Shown here in pieces: positions 16,537 through 26,400 of a stretch of DNA of 47,655 nucleotides. The translations under genes and the position numbers were made by a program. The stretch's first letter is position 1, and every line of letters starts with the position of its first letter. Source of the stretch: Prevotella sp. UBA3837 (GTDB taxonomy: Bacteria > Bacteroidota > Bacteroidia > Bacteroidales > Bacteroidaceae); NCBI GenBank assembly GCA_002392835.1, contig DGHX01000192.1, positions 16,590 to 64,244 of the forward strand. Reading direction: 5' to 3'. The notes beneath the pieces are model-generated. The model was not told the DNA's origin and made no database searches. It saw only the letters and a list, made by a program, of their open reading frames with translations.

Positions 16537-17018
16537 ACAAAGCAGAACAGGAGCTACGCAAGAAGAGCCCCGTACAGATAAAGAACCGCAAGGCGGCATT
16601 TGAGTATTTCTTCATAGAGGAGTTCACCGCCGGCATCGTGCTCACGGGAACGGAGATAAAGTCAATCAGGGCGGGAAAGGCATCGCTCGTCGACACCTAT
16701 TGCACCATCATCCGCGGAGAGCTGTGGGTGAAGGGAATGTCGGTGAGCCCCTATTTCTACGGCTCGTATAACAACCATGAGCAGAAGCGCGACCGCAAGC
16801 TGCTGCTGACGCGGAGGGAGATAAACCGCCTGGAGAGCGCCACGAAGCAGACAGGATATACCATCGTGCCGACGCTCATCTTCATCGACCAGAACGGAAG
16901 GGCAAAGGTAGACCTGGCACTGTGCAAGGGAAAGAAAGCCTACGACAAGCGGCAGACGCTGAAGGACAAGGAGGACCGGCGCGAAATGGACCGCGCGATG
17001 AAAGTGAGGAGTGTTTGA
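16533..17018 (+). CDS. smpB: SsrA-binding protein SmpB
   Basis: 161 residues, normal length. SmpB binds tmRNA (SsrA) and delivers it to stalled ribosomes for trans-translation. Family motifs: NRKAAFEYFFIEEFTAGIVL, LTGTEIKSIRAGKASLVD, the RDRKLLLTRREI helix, VPTLIFIDQNGRAKVDLALC and the C-terminal GKKAYDKRQTLKDKEDRRE tail, which enters the mRNA channel. The start overlaps the stop of DUF4375 (ATGA). The tmRNA gene is not in this window. Confidence 0.97.
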   Translation: MNKAEQELRKKSPVQIKNRKAAFEYFFIEEFTAGIVLTGTEIKSIRAGKASLVDTYCTIIRGELWVKGMSVSPYFYGSYNNHEQKRDRKLLLTRREINRLESATKQTGYTIVPTLIFIDQNGRAKVDLALCKGKKAYDKRQTLKDKEDRREMDRAMKVRSV

Positions 17019-17045
17019 GCTTTTAAGTTTATGAGTTTTTGAGTG

Positions 17046-19811
17046 ATGAAGCTACAGGATATCATCAGCGAGCGGGTGCTCATACTCGACGGGGCGATGG
17101 GTTCGCTCATTCAGGAATACGGCCTGGAGGAGAAGGACTTCACACCCCGGGAGGCCGTCACTACGCTCTTCAGCCAAAAGGGCAACAACGACGTGCTGAA
17201 CCTGACACGCCCCGACGTGGTGGGCAACATACACGAGCGATACCTGCAGGCAGGGGCCGACATCATCACTACGAACACGTTCAATGCACAGCGTATATCG
17301 CAGAGCGACTATCACTTAGGGAATCTTGTTAAAGAAATGAATCGGCAGGGAGCACTGGTGGCAAGGGCCGCAGCCGACCGCTACAGCACTCCTGGGAAGC
17401 CACGCTTCGTGGCCGGGTCGGTGGGCCCCACGAACAAGACCTGCTCCATGTCGCCCGACGTCAGCGACCCCGCACGGCGCGACCTGACCTACGACCAGCT
17501 GTTCAGCGCATACACCGAGCAGATGGAGGCGCTCATGGAGGGTGGGGTGGACGCCCTGCTCATAGAGACCATCTTCGACACGCTGAACGCCAAGGCAGCC
17601 CTGCATGCCGCCATGCACGTGGCAGAGCAGACGGGAAGAGAGGTGCCGCTGATGCTCAGCGTCACCATCAGCGACGCGGCAGGTCGGACACTGTCGGGAC
17701 AGACGCTCGAGGCCTTCCTGGCATCGGTGAGCTCGTTCCCCGTGTTCTCAGTGGGGCTGAACTGCTCGTTTGGCGCCAAGCAGATGCTGCCGTACCTGAG
17801 CGAGCTGGCTCGAAAGGCTCCATACTATGTCAGCGCATATCCCAATGCCGGACTGCCCAACGAGCTGGGGCTATACGATGAGACGCCGGACTCGATGGCG
17901 CCGCAGATAGCCGAGTTCATAGACCGGCAGCTGGTGAACATCGTGGGCGGATGCTGCGGCACCACGCCCGACTTCATAGCACGCTACGCGCCGCTGGTGA
18001 AGGATGCCGCCGGCTATAAGATCCCCCGCCGTCCGGCACCGAAACCCACCTCCTTGTGGCTCAGCGGCCTGGAACTGCTGGAAATACCCTCCACCCTCCA
18101 CCACTCCCCCTTCACCAACGTTGGTGAGCGCTGCAACGTGGCCGGGTCGAGGAAGTTCCTCCGCCTCATCAACGAGAAGCACTACGACGAGGCACTGCAG
18201 ATAGCACGCAAGCAGGTGGACGACGGAGCCATGGTCATAGACGTGAACATGGACGACAGCCTGCTCGACGCACCGGCGGAGATGGTGCACTTCCTGAACC
18301 TCATGGCCTCGGACCCCGACATAGCCCGTGTGCCCGTGATGGTGGACAGCAGCGACTGGCGCGTCATCACCGCCGGACTGAAGTGCCTGCAGGGAAAGGG
18401 CATCGTGAACAGCATCTCGCTGAAAGAGGGCGAGGAGGTGTTCCTGAGCCACGCACGACAGGTGAAGCGCATGGGAGCCGCCGTGGTGGTGATGTGCTTC
18501 GACGAGCAGGGACAGGCCACCACCTACGAGCGACGCATAGCCATAGCCGAGCGCTCATACCGGCTGCTGACGCAGCAGGCGGGCATGGATCCGGGTGACA
18601 TCATCTTCGACCCAAACATACTGACCATTGCCACCGGCATGGAGGAGCACAACGCATACGCACTGGACTTCATACGCGCCACGGCATGGATAAGGCAGCA
18701 CCTCAAAGGAGCACACGTCAGCGGAGGCGTGAGCAACCTGTCGTTTGCATTCCGCGGAAACAACTACCTGCGCGAGGCCATGCATGCCGTGTTCCTGTAC
18801 CATGCCATACAGGCTGGTATGGACTTCGGTATCGTAAATCCTTCGTCTAAAGTGATATACGACGATATACCTGCACCATTACTGCAGGCTATAGAGGACG
18901 TGGTGCTGAACCGTCGGCCCGATGCCACGGAGCGCTTGGCCGAGGAGGCGGCACGGCAGGCCACACAGGCACCGACAGGGCCGCAAGGCGCGGAGAAGAC
19001 CGGCAGCGGCACACCGCAGGCCGGCGCACAAACGCTGGAGGAGCGGCTGCAGCAGGCACTCATCAAGGGCGACTCAACGACGCTGCCTGCCGACCTGCAC
19101 GAGGCGATGGGACGATACGGCAGGGCCGTCAGCGTCATCGAAGGACCGCTGATGGACGCCATGAACGAGGTGGGGCGACGCTTCGGCGAGGGGCGCATGT
19201 TCCTGCCCCAGGTAGTGAAGGCGGCAAGGACCATGAAGCAGGCAGTGGAACTGCTCATGGGAGAGAAAAACACCGAGCTGGTCGCCGAGCCCACTGCCAC
19301 GGGCAGGCCAAAGGTGCTGCTGGCAACGGTGAAGGGCGACGTGCACGACATAGGAAAGAACATAGTGGGAGTAGTCATGGCCTGCAACGGATATGAGGTC
19401 ATAGACATGGGCGTCATGGTGCCGGCAGAAGAGATTGTCGAGAAGGCACGCCAGGAGCACGTGGACATGATTGGCCTGTCGGGACTCATCACACCCAGCC
19501 TGGAGGAGATGGTGAACGTGGCGACGGCTCTGCGACAGGCAGGGCTCGACATACCCATCATGATAGGCGGAGCCACCACCAGCCAGCTGCACGTGGCGCT
19601 GAAGATAGCTCCCGTGTATGGAGGGCCCGTGGTGTGGATGAAGGACGCGTCGCAGAACCCCATAGTGGCGCAGCGCCTCATGAGCGACCAGCGACAGCTG
19701 AGGCAGGAACTGGACGAGACATACGCCAGGCTGCGGGAACAGTACGGCCAGCAGCAGCAACAGCTGCTCTCCATAGAAGAGGCACGCAGAAACAAACCAC
19801 AGATATACTGA
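17046..19811 (+). CDS. metH: Cobalamin-dependent methionine synthase, no activation domain
   Basis: 921 residues from ATG 17046. It transfers a methyl group from methyltetrahydrofolate to homocysteine through B12. Domains: homocysteine/zinc domain with Cys240 (GLNCSFGAKQ) and Cys303-Cys304 (GGCCGTTPDF); pterin-binding domain (TNVGERCNVAGSRKF to about 620); an Ala/Gln/Gly-rich linker near 650; cap and B12 domain with His767 as cobalt ligand (GDVHDIGKNIV), GLSGLITPSL and GGATTS. The chain stops where E. coli MetH (1227 residues) continues with the SAM-binding reactivation domain; a shorter form is usual in Bacteroidota. It is followed by a HAD gene and a GHL10 gene. Confidence 0.95.
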   Translation: MKLQDIISERVLILDGAMGSLIQEYGLEEKDFTPREAVTTLFSQKGNNDVLNLTRPDVVGNIHERYLQAGADIITTNTFNAQRISQSDYHLGNLVKEMNRQGALVARAAADRYSTPGKPRFVAGSVGPTNKTCSMSPDVSDPARRDLTYDQLFSAYTEQMEALMEGGVDALLIETIFDTLNAKAALHAAMHVAEQTGREVPLMLSVTISDAAGRTLSGQTLEAFLASVSSFPVFSVGLNCSFGAKQMLPYLSELARKAPYYVSAYPNAGLPNELGLYDETPDSMAPQIAEFIDRQLVNIVGGCCGTTPDFIARYAPLVKDAAGYKIPRRPAPKPTSLWLSGLELLEIPSTLHHSPFTNVGERCNVAGSRKFLRLINEKHYDEALQIARKQVDDGAMVIDVNMDDSLLDAPAEMVHFLNLMASDPDIARVPVMVDSSDWRVITAGLKCLQGKGIVNSISLKEGEEVFLSHARQVKRMGAAVVVMCFDEQGQATTYERRIAIAERSYRLLTQQAGMDPGDIIFDPNILTIATGMEEHNAYALDFIRATAWIRQHLKGAHVSGGVSNLSFAFRGNNYLREAMHAVFLYHAIQAGMDFGIVNPSSKVIYDDIPAPLLQAIEDVVLNRRPDATERLAEEAARQATQAPTGPQGAEKTGSGTPQAGAQTLEERLQQALIKGDSTTLPADLHEAMGRYGRAVSVIEGPLMDAMNEVGRRFGEGRMFLPQVVKAARTMKQAVELLMGEKNTELVAEPTATGRPKVLLATVKGDVHDIGKNIVGVVMACNGYEVIDMGVMVPAEEIVEKARQEHVDMIGLSGLITPSLEEMVNVATALRQAGLDIPIMIGGATTSQLHVALKIAPVYGGPVVWMKDASQNPIVAQRLMSDQRQLRQELDETYARLREQYGQQQQQLLSIEEARRNKPQIY

Positions 19812-19839
19812 GCGGAAACATAAAACACAAATGCACTGA

Positions 19840-20460
19840 ATGATTAAGACTGTCATCTTCGACCTCGGCGGCGTCATCATCACCCTCGACCAGTCACAGG
19901 CGGTAAGGCGATTTGAGAAACTGGGACTGAGCGATGCCGCCATGCGCTTGGACGCATATACACAGGAGGGCATCTTCGGCGACCTGGAGGGAGGACGCAT
20001 AGACGCCGAGACATTCCGGCAGGAGCTGCAGCGGCTGACAGGCCGCCAGCTGACACACGACGACTGCGCACACGCCTGGCAGGGATATGCCAAGGAGGTG
20101 CCGCAGAGAAACCTCGAAGCACTGGACAGGCTGCGCAGACAGGGATACAGACTGCTGCTGCTGTCGAACACCAACCCGTACATGATGGAATGGGTAGAGA
20201 GCACACGCTTCGACGGGCATGGACACCCGGCCAGCCACTACTTCGACGCCATGTACCTGAGCTATGAGCTGAAGGTGATGAAACCGTCGGAGGAGATATT
20301 CAGGAAGGTGCTCATGGCCGAGCAGACACCGCCCGACGAATGCCTGTTCCTCGACGACGGGCCCAGGAACGCCGCAGTGGCCAGCCAGATAGGCATCAGG
20401 ACCTTCTGCACAGTGAACGGAGAAGACTGGACAAACGAAATATACCACTATCTGAAATGA
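19840..20460 (+). CDS. HAD-superfamily (subclass IA) hydrolase
   Basis: 206 residues. Motif I is FDLGGVI rather than the usual DxDG: the nucleophile Asp is present, but the second Asp (general acid/base) is Gly, as in the YihX-like subgroup. Motif II is LLLLSNTN, motif III Lys in LKVMKPSEEIF, motif IV FLDDGPRNAAVA. A helical cap follows motif I. It lies 28 bases after metH and overlaps the next gene by 4 bases (ATGA at 20457). Probably a small-molecule phosphatase; substrate unknown. Confidence 0.85.
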   Translation: MIKTVIFDLGGVIITLDQSQAVRRFEKLGLSDAAMRLDAYTQEGIFGDLEGGRIDAETFRQELQRLTGRQLTHDDCAHAWQGYAKEVPQRNLEALDRLRRQGYRLLLLSNTNPYMMEWVESTRFDGHGHPASHYFDAMYLSYELKVMKPSEEIFRKVLMAEQTPPDECLFLDDGPRNAAVASQIGIRTFCTVNGEDWTNEIYHYLK

Positions 20461-21947
20461 AAAAGAGAATACTATCAATGGTGATGCTGCTGGCTGCACT
20501 GGCCACGGCAGCCACAGCACAAGTGAAACGCGAGTTCCGAGGGGCATGGATACAGACCGTGAACGGACAGTTCCAGGGAATGAGCACCGAAGCCATGCAG
20601 CGAACCCTGACCACACAGCTCGACGAGCTGCAGGGCATGGGCGTCAATGCCATCATCTTCCAGGTCAGGCCAGAGTGCGACGCCTTCTACCCCAGCAGCA
20701 TAGAGCCATGGAGCCGGTTCCTGACAGGACAGCAGGGAAAGGCACCCCAGCCGTACTGGGACCCGCTGCAGTGGATGATAGACCAGTGCCACGCAAGAGG
20801 CATGGAGCTGCACGCATGGATCAACCCATACAGGGCAAAGACGAAGGGAACGACGTCGCTCTCGGTGAACCACGTGCTCATAGAGCATCCCGAGCGCTGC
20901 TTCGACTACGACGGGCTGGAGATTCTCAACCCCGGAATACCCGAGAACAGGGAATACATCTGCCAGGTGGGGCTCGACATCGTGACCCGCTACGACGTTG
21001 ACGGCATACACATGGACGACTACTTCTACCCCTACCCGGTGGCAGGGCTGCCCATACCCGACGACGTGCAGTACAGGCAGTACAACAACGGCATACAGGA
21101 CCGCGGCGACTGGAGGCGCCACAACGTGAACCTCTTCATCAAGCAGTTCTATGAGACCATACACCGCGCCAAGCCCTGGGTGAAGGTGGGCATATCGCCA
21201 TTCGGCATCTACCGCAACAAGAAGAACTCGCCCATAGGCAGCAATACCAACGGGCTGCAGAACTATGACGACCTGTACGCCGATGTGCTGCTTTGGATTA
21301 ACAACGGATGGTTAGACTACTGTGTACCACAGCTTTACTGGGAGATAGGACACAAGGCTGCCGACTATGCCACGCTCATAGGGTGGTGGAACCAGCATGC
21401 CTCTGCCAGGCCCCTGTACATAGGCGAGGACATAGAGCGCACGGTGAAGGCTCCGCATCCCCTCTATCCCGAGAGCCACCAGCAGAGCGCAAAGCACGAC
21501 CTGCACCAGCAGATGAAGGGCGTGAAGGGTACGGTGCTGTGGTATGCAAAGGCTGCCGTCGACAACCCCGGAAACTACGCCACCATGCTGAAGCAGAACT
21601 ACTGGAGGTATCCGGCCCTGCAGCCCACCATGACCTTCCTCGACAAGAAGGCACCCAAGAAGCCGAAAAGCCTGAAGGCCATTTGGATGCCTGACGGATA
21701 CGTGCTCTGCTGGACGGCCCCCAACGGCAAGGATTGGGACGACATGGCCACGAAGTACGTCGTGTACCGCTTCGCTGCCAAGGAGAAGGTGAACATCAAC
21801 GATCCGTCGCACATAGTGGCCATTACCAGCCAGACGTTCCTGAAGCTGCCTTACGTAGACGGAGGACAGAAGTTCACATACGTAGTGACGGCCCTCGACA
21901 GGCTGCAGAACGAGAGCAAGCCCGCGAAAAAGAAAGTCAGGCTGTGA
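20457..21947 (+). CDS. GHL10-family secreted glycosidase-like protein
   Basis: 496 residues; the ATG overlaps the HAD stop and gives a Sec signal peptide (MKKRILSMVMLLAALATAATAQ). The GHL10 (DUF187) TIM-barrel-like domain spans about 25-330: FRGAWIQTV, GVNAIIFQVRPECDAFY, MELHAWINPYR, YDVDGIHMDDYFYPYP (acidic residues at the barrel end), VGISPFGIYRN and YCVPQLYWEIGH. A C-terminal fibronectin-III-like domain (about 395-490, KYVVYRF...FTYVVTALDRLQNES) follows. The family is thought to act on peptidoglycan or glycans; the exact substrate is not known. A bidirectional terminator follows. Confidence 0.88.
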   Translation: MKKRILSMVMLLAALATAATAQVKREFRGAWIQTVNGQFQGMSTEAMQRTLTTQLDELQGMGVNAIIFQVRPECDAFYPSSIEPWSRFLTGQQGKAPQPYWDPLQWMIDQCHARGMELHAWINPYRAKTKGTTSLSVNHVLIEHPERCFDYDGLEILNPGIPENREYICQVGLDIVTRYDVDGIHMDDYFYPYPVAGLPIPDDVQYRQYNNGIQDRGDWRRHNVNLFIKQFYETIHRAKPWVKVGISPFGIYRNKKNSPIGSNTNGLQNYDDLYADVLLWINNGWLDYCVPQLYWEIGHKAADYATLIGWWNQHASARPLYIGEDIERTVKAPHPLYPESHQQSAKHDLHQQMKGVKGTVLWYAKAAVDNPGNYATMLKQNYWRYPALQPTMTFLDKKAPKKPKSLKAIWMPDGYVLCWTAPNGKDWDDMATKYVVYRFAAKEKVNINDPSHIVAITSQTFLKLPYVDGGQKFTYVVTALDRLQNESKPAKKKVRL

Positions 21948-21983
21948 ACGTGCCTCTTTAAGCATTAAGCACTAAGCATTGAA

Positions 21984-22009
21984 AAAAGGAACCTTCACAG
22001 GTTCCTTTT
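21984..22009. terminator. Bidirectional intrinsic terminator
   Basis: AAAAGGAACCT-tcac-AGGTTCCTTTT: perfect 11-bp stem with T run on both strands. It ends the metH operon and, on the minus strand, the candidate small RNA. Confidence 0.85.
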
Positions 22010-22120
22010 CCGTTTCCACTTGCCACGTTTCAAAAGCAAGTGAAGTTTCCAGAATGACTTCGTGTCTCACGACATACTGTCATCTTCAATTAACCTTAAT
22101 AATCTAATACCATGAAAAAC
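21984..22120 (-). ncRNA. Candidate small RNA between promoter and terminator
   Basis: A minus-strand -7 box TACCTTTG (22134-22127) is followed by about 137 nt without a usable ORF and then the terminator 22009-21984 with a T6 run. Two further hairpins lie between: ATGAC/GTCAT (22054-22083) with inner CGTG-TCT-CACG, and CACTTGC/GCAAGTG (22017-22042). No clear -33 TTTG is seen. It could also be a leader or a 3'-derived RNA of the regulator at 22223. Confidence 0.5.
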
Positions 22121-22222
22121 ACGTTGCAAAGGTACGAAAAATATTTCAATAGTGGAAAAAAAAGCTATTATATTACAATATTATTAAATTGTTTTAACTA
22201 AAATGCTTTGTTTGTTCACTTT

Positions 22223-23188
22223 CTATAACTTAACGGAGGATATGTCGACCAAATCGTTCACAATGGCGTAGATGGTAAGTCCGGCGGGGGAGTGTATCTG
22301 CAGCTTGCGGGCTATGTTGCGACGGTGAGTGATGACGGTGTTCACCGAGATGCACAGGTGGTCGGCAATCTCCTTGTTGGCCATGCCCTGTACCAGCGCC
22401 ACGATGACGTCCTTCTCGCGGTCGCTCAGTGAATCCTGGTTCTGTGAGGCACCGTTCTTGAACACCATCTCGGTGATGTTGCGCGTAATGTCGCTCTGCT
22501 GCATCTGGCGCTCCAGCCTGCGGATGGCGGGCACAAAGATGAGGTCTTCAACCAGGCCGTGCTGGTGCAGCCACTCCTCATTATTATATATATCGTGCAG
22601 GGTGGCGGTGAGCTTGTTGTTGTGCAGCCCGTCGCTGGGCAGGTATTTGATGATGAGCAGCTTCAACTCGCGCAGCTTCTTGTCAGCATCGGCATGCTGT
22701 CGCGAGAAGGTCTCGATGCTGTAGCTGCCGTTGCCGGGGTTGCCGTCGATGAGGCCTTTCACGTAGGGGAAGAGCACGCGCTGCTCGTATTTCATGTGCC
22801 GCTGAATCTCGTGGGCATACTCATCGTAGAAGCGCATGATGAGCTGCCCCAGCGAGTCGAGCGTGTTGATGCTGTCCTCCAGCTCGTGGCGGATGAAGGG
22901 CAGCTGGAAGTCGAGGAAATAAGCATGGCTGGCTTCCAGGTAGTGCATCAGCGTGGGAATGCTCAGCTTTTCGTCCTCAACGGCGTCGGTGCGGTTGTTG
23001 ATGCTGAAATTTACTATGGCCAGAAACGTGTAGGTGTCGACACCGTTGTCCTCGCACGTCTCGCGGACGGTCTTGTCGCCGAAACCCAGGCTGATGCCGA
23101 ATGCTCCCAGCATCTGCAGAATGTCGTAATTGTCGCGAATGAGGGTGATGAGCTTGTCGTCAGCCTCATACATCTTCATCTGTTTCAT
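22223..23188 (-). CDS. Hemerythrin-domain LuxR-type regulator
   Basis: 321 residues joining two functions. Residues about 1-80 resemble the N-terminal domain of RIC/ScdA iron-cluster repair proteins; about 80-230 form a hemerythrin-like four-helix domain with diiron His/Glu ligands (FIRHELEDSIN, HEIQRHMKYEQRVLFPYV, FSRQHADADKKL, EEWLHQHGLVEDLIF). The C-terminal LuxR HTH is LSDREKDVIVALVQGMANKEIADHLCISVNTVITHRRNIARK. This suggests transcription control by oxygen, NO or iron state. It is transcribed from its own promoter (23213-23244) divergently from ileS. No target gene is obvious in the window. Confidence 0.88.
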   Translation of the reverse strand: MKQMKMYEADDKLITLIRDNYDILQMLGAFGISLGFGDKTVRETCEDNGVDTYTFLAIVNFSINNRTDAVEDEKLSIPTLMHYLEASHAYFLDFQLPFIRHELEDSINTLDSLGQLIMRFYDEYAHEIQRHMKYEQRVLFPYVKGLIDGNPGNGSYSIETFSRQHADADKKLRELKLLIIKYLPSDGLHNNKLTATLHDIYNNEEWLHQHGLVEDLIFVPAIRRLERQMQQSDITRNITEMVFKNGASQNQDSLSDREKDVIVALVQGMANKEIADHLCISVNTVITHRRNIARKLQIHSPAGLTIYAIVNDLVDISSVKL

Positions 23189-23212
23189 TGTATTGCATCG
23201 TTATGGTGAGTG

Positions 23213-23244
23213 CAAAAGTAGTCAAAAAAGGAATAATATGCAAG
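23213..23244 (-). promoter_or_regulatory. Promoter of the hemerythrin-LuxR regulator
   Basis: Minus strand: CTTG (23244-23241), 20-base spacer, TACTTTTG (23220-23213); one mismatch in the upstream box. Confidence 0.65.
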
Positions 23245-23365
23245 AATTTCCACCTTAAACTGCGTTATTTAGATTTTGCTCGTGGGTGAGCATCTTCATT
23301 TCCTTGCCTGATGGGGCCGCAAAAGTATGAATAAAAGAATGAAAAGCCAAATATCTTTTAACAGA

Positions 23366-23397
23366 TTTGGCAGTAAAGAAAAAAAATTGTACCTTTG
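23366..23397 (+). promoter_or_regulatory. Promoter of the ileS cluster
   Basis: TTTG (23366-23369), 20-base spacer, TACCTTTG (23390-23397): full consensus match, about 40 bases before ATG 23438. It shows that longer N-terminal extensions of the frame are not translated. Confidence 0.85.
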
Positions 23398-23437
23398 CAC
23401 CTTCAAAAATAGTAAAGTTTTTTATCAAGAGCAAGAT

Positions 23438-26400
23438 ATGGCAAAGAGATTCGCCGAGCATAACGGCTTGAACCTGACACAGGTGAACAATGATGTATTG
23501 GAGAAGTGGATGAAGGACGACGTCTTTCGCCGCTCGGTCAGCGAGCGCGAAGGCTGTCCGCAGTTTGTTTTCTTCGAGGGGCCTCCCTCGGCAAATGGAC
23601 ATCCGGGCATTCACCATGTTCTGGGACGCTCGCTGAAAGACACCTTCAACCGCTATAAGACCATGCAGGGATTCCAGGTGAAGCGCAAGGCAGGATGGGA
23701 CACACACGGACTGCCGGTGGAGCTGAGCGTGGAGAAGAGTCTGGGCATTACCAAGGCCGACATCGACAACAAGGAGTCGGAGAAGTACATCTCGACCGAG
23801 GAATACAACCGTAAGTGCCGCGAGAACGTGATGATGTACACGCAGGAGTGGCGCGAGCTGACTGAGCGCATGGGATACTTCGTCGACCTGGACCATCCCT
23901 ACATCACTTACGACAACAAGTACATTGAGACACTGTGGTACCTGCTGAAGAAGTTCTATGAGAAGGGACTGCTCTACAAGGGCTACACCATACAGCCATA
24001 CAGTCCGGCTGCCGGCACGGGCCTCTCCAGCCACGAGCTGAACCAGCCGGGATGCTATCGCGACGTGAAGGACACCACCTGCACGGCGCTCTTCCGCATG
24101 AAGAACCCGAAGCCGGAGATGACAGGGTGGGGCGATGCCTTCTTCATGGCATGGACCACCACGCCGTGGACACTGGCCGCCAACTCGGCACTCTGCGTAG
24201 GGCCGAAGATCGACTATGTGGCGCTTCAGACTTACAACCCCTATACGGCCCAGCCCATCGTGGTCGTCATGGCCGATGCACGCGTACCGGCTTACTTCGA
24301 CACCGCGGCAGAGATCACCGACGGCGGCGAGCTGCCCGAGTTCAAGAAGGGCGGCAAGTTCCTGCCATACCGAGTGGTGGGACGCTACAAGGGCACCGAC
24401 CTCGTGGGCATGGAGTACGAGCAGCTGCTGCCCATGATCAAGCCCATGGGCGATGCCTTCCGCGTCATACCCGGCGACTATGTCACCACCGAGGATGGTG
24501 CCGGCATCGTGCACATAGCACCCAACTTCGGAGCCGACGATGCCTTCGTGGCCAAGAAGGCCGGCATCTGCCCCATTGTGCTCATCGACAAGAAGGGTGC
24601 CGAGCGGCCCGTCGTTGACCTGCAGGGAAAATACTTCGTCGTGGAAGATCTCGACCCCGAGTTTGTAAAGGCATACGTCGACGTGGAGAAGTGGAGCCGC
24701 TATGCAGGCCGCTACGTGAAGAACGCCTACGACGATACGCTCACCGACAAGGATGAGACCCTCGACATCAGCATCTGCATGGACCTGAAGGCCGATGGTA
24801 AGGTGTTCAAGATTGAGAAGCACGTGCACAACTACCCGCACTGCTGGCGCACCGACAAGCCCGTGCTCTACTATCCCCTTGACTCCTGGTTCATCAGGAG
24901 CTCGGCCTGCAAGGAGCGCATGAGCGAGCTGAACAAGACCATCGGCTGGCATCCCGAGTCGACCGGCAGCGGACGCTTCGGCAACTGGCTCGACAACCTG
25001 AACGACTGGAACCTCTCCCGTTCGCGCTTCTGGGGCACACCGCTGCCCATCTGGCGCTCTGAGGACGGCGAAGAGCTGTGCATAGGCTCGCTTGAGGAGC
25101 TGTACGGCGAGATAGAGAAGGCCGTCGCTGCCGGCGTCATGGCCCAGAACCCGCTGCGCGAGAAGGGCTTCGTGCCTGGCGACATGAGCAGCGAGAACTA
25201 CGACCGCATAGACCTGCACCGCCCATACGTCGACTACATCACGTTGGTGTCGCCCACGGGTAAGCCCATGAAGCGTGAGACCGACCTCATCGACGTGTGG
25301 TTCGACAGCGGTGCCATGCCCTACGCACAGCAGCACTATCCCTTTGAGAACCGCGAACTCATTGACAACGGAGGCGCATTCCCCGCTGACTTCATCAACG
25401 AGGGCGTGGACCAGACCCGCGGATGGTTCTTCACCCTGCATGCCATCGCCACCATGATCTTCGACTCGGTGGCCTTCAAGAACGTCATCTCAACCGGCCT
25501 GGTGCTCGATGCCAAGGGCAACAAGATGTCGAAGCGCGTGGGCAATGTGGTCAACCCCTTCGACATGATTGAGAAGTACGGCTCCGACGCCGTGCGCTTC
25601 TACATGATGACCAACAGCGAGCCCTGGGACAACCTGAAGTTCGACCCCGAGGGCGTGGCCGAGGTGCGCCGCAAGTTCTTCGGCACATTATATAATACGT
25701 ATAACTTCTTCGCCCCCTACGCCAATGTCGACGGCTTCGACCCGCAGGCCCCGCAGATACCGGTGGCTGAGCGCACGAAGACTGACCAGTGGGTGCTGTC
25801 GGCGCTGAACACGCTGGTGAAGAATGTGACTGCCGAGCTGGACAGCTACGACCCCACACGTGCCGGACGAATGATCGACGACTTCGTCAATGACGACCTC
25901 TCTAACTGGTACGTGCGCATCAGCCGCAGCCGTTTCTGGGGCAAGGAGATGAGTCACGACAAGCTGGCCGCATACCAGACGCTGTACACCTGCCTGATGA
26001 CCGTGGCCAAGCTCATAGCTCCCTTCGCTCCCTTCTTTGCCGACCAGCTATACAAAGACCTGGGCGGACAGCTTGACTCCGTGCACCTGGACCGCTTCCC
26101 CGTGGCCGACGAACGCCTGATAGACACCGACCTGGAGCAGCGCATGAAGCTGGCCCAGAAGGCTACGTCGATGGTGCAGGCCCTGCGCAAGAAGTCGAAG
26201 CTGAAGGTGCGCCAGCCGCTGCAGTGCATCCTCGTGCCCGCCATGAGCCAGGAGCAGCGCGAGCAGCTCAGCACCTTCCAGGGCATCATCCTCAGCGAGA
26301 TCAACGTCAAGGAGCTTCGCTTTGCCGAGGACGAAAGCAGTGTGCTGGTGAAGAAGGTGAAGCCTAACTTCCGCACCATGGGCAAGAAGTTCGGCCCGCA

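Noticed and set aside
23255..25441. 728-residue frame antisense to ileS
   Set aside because: It is a shadow of the GC-rich ileS coding sequence; the plus-strand protein has all synthetase motifs.
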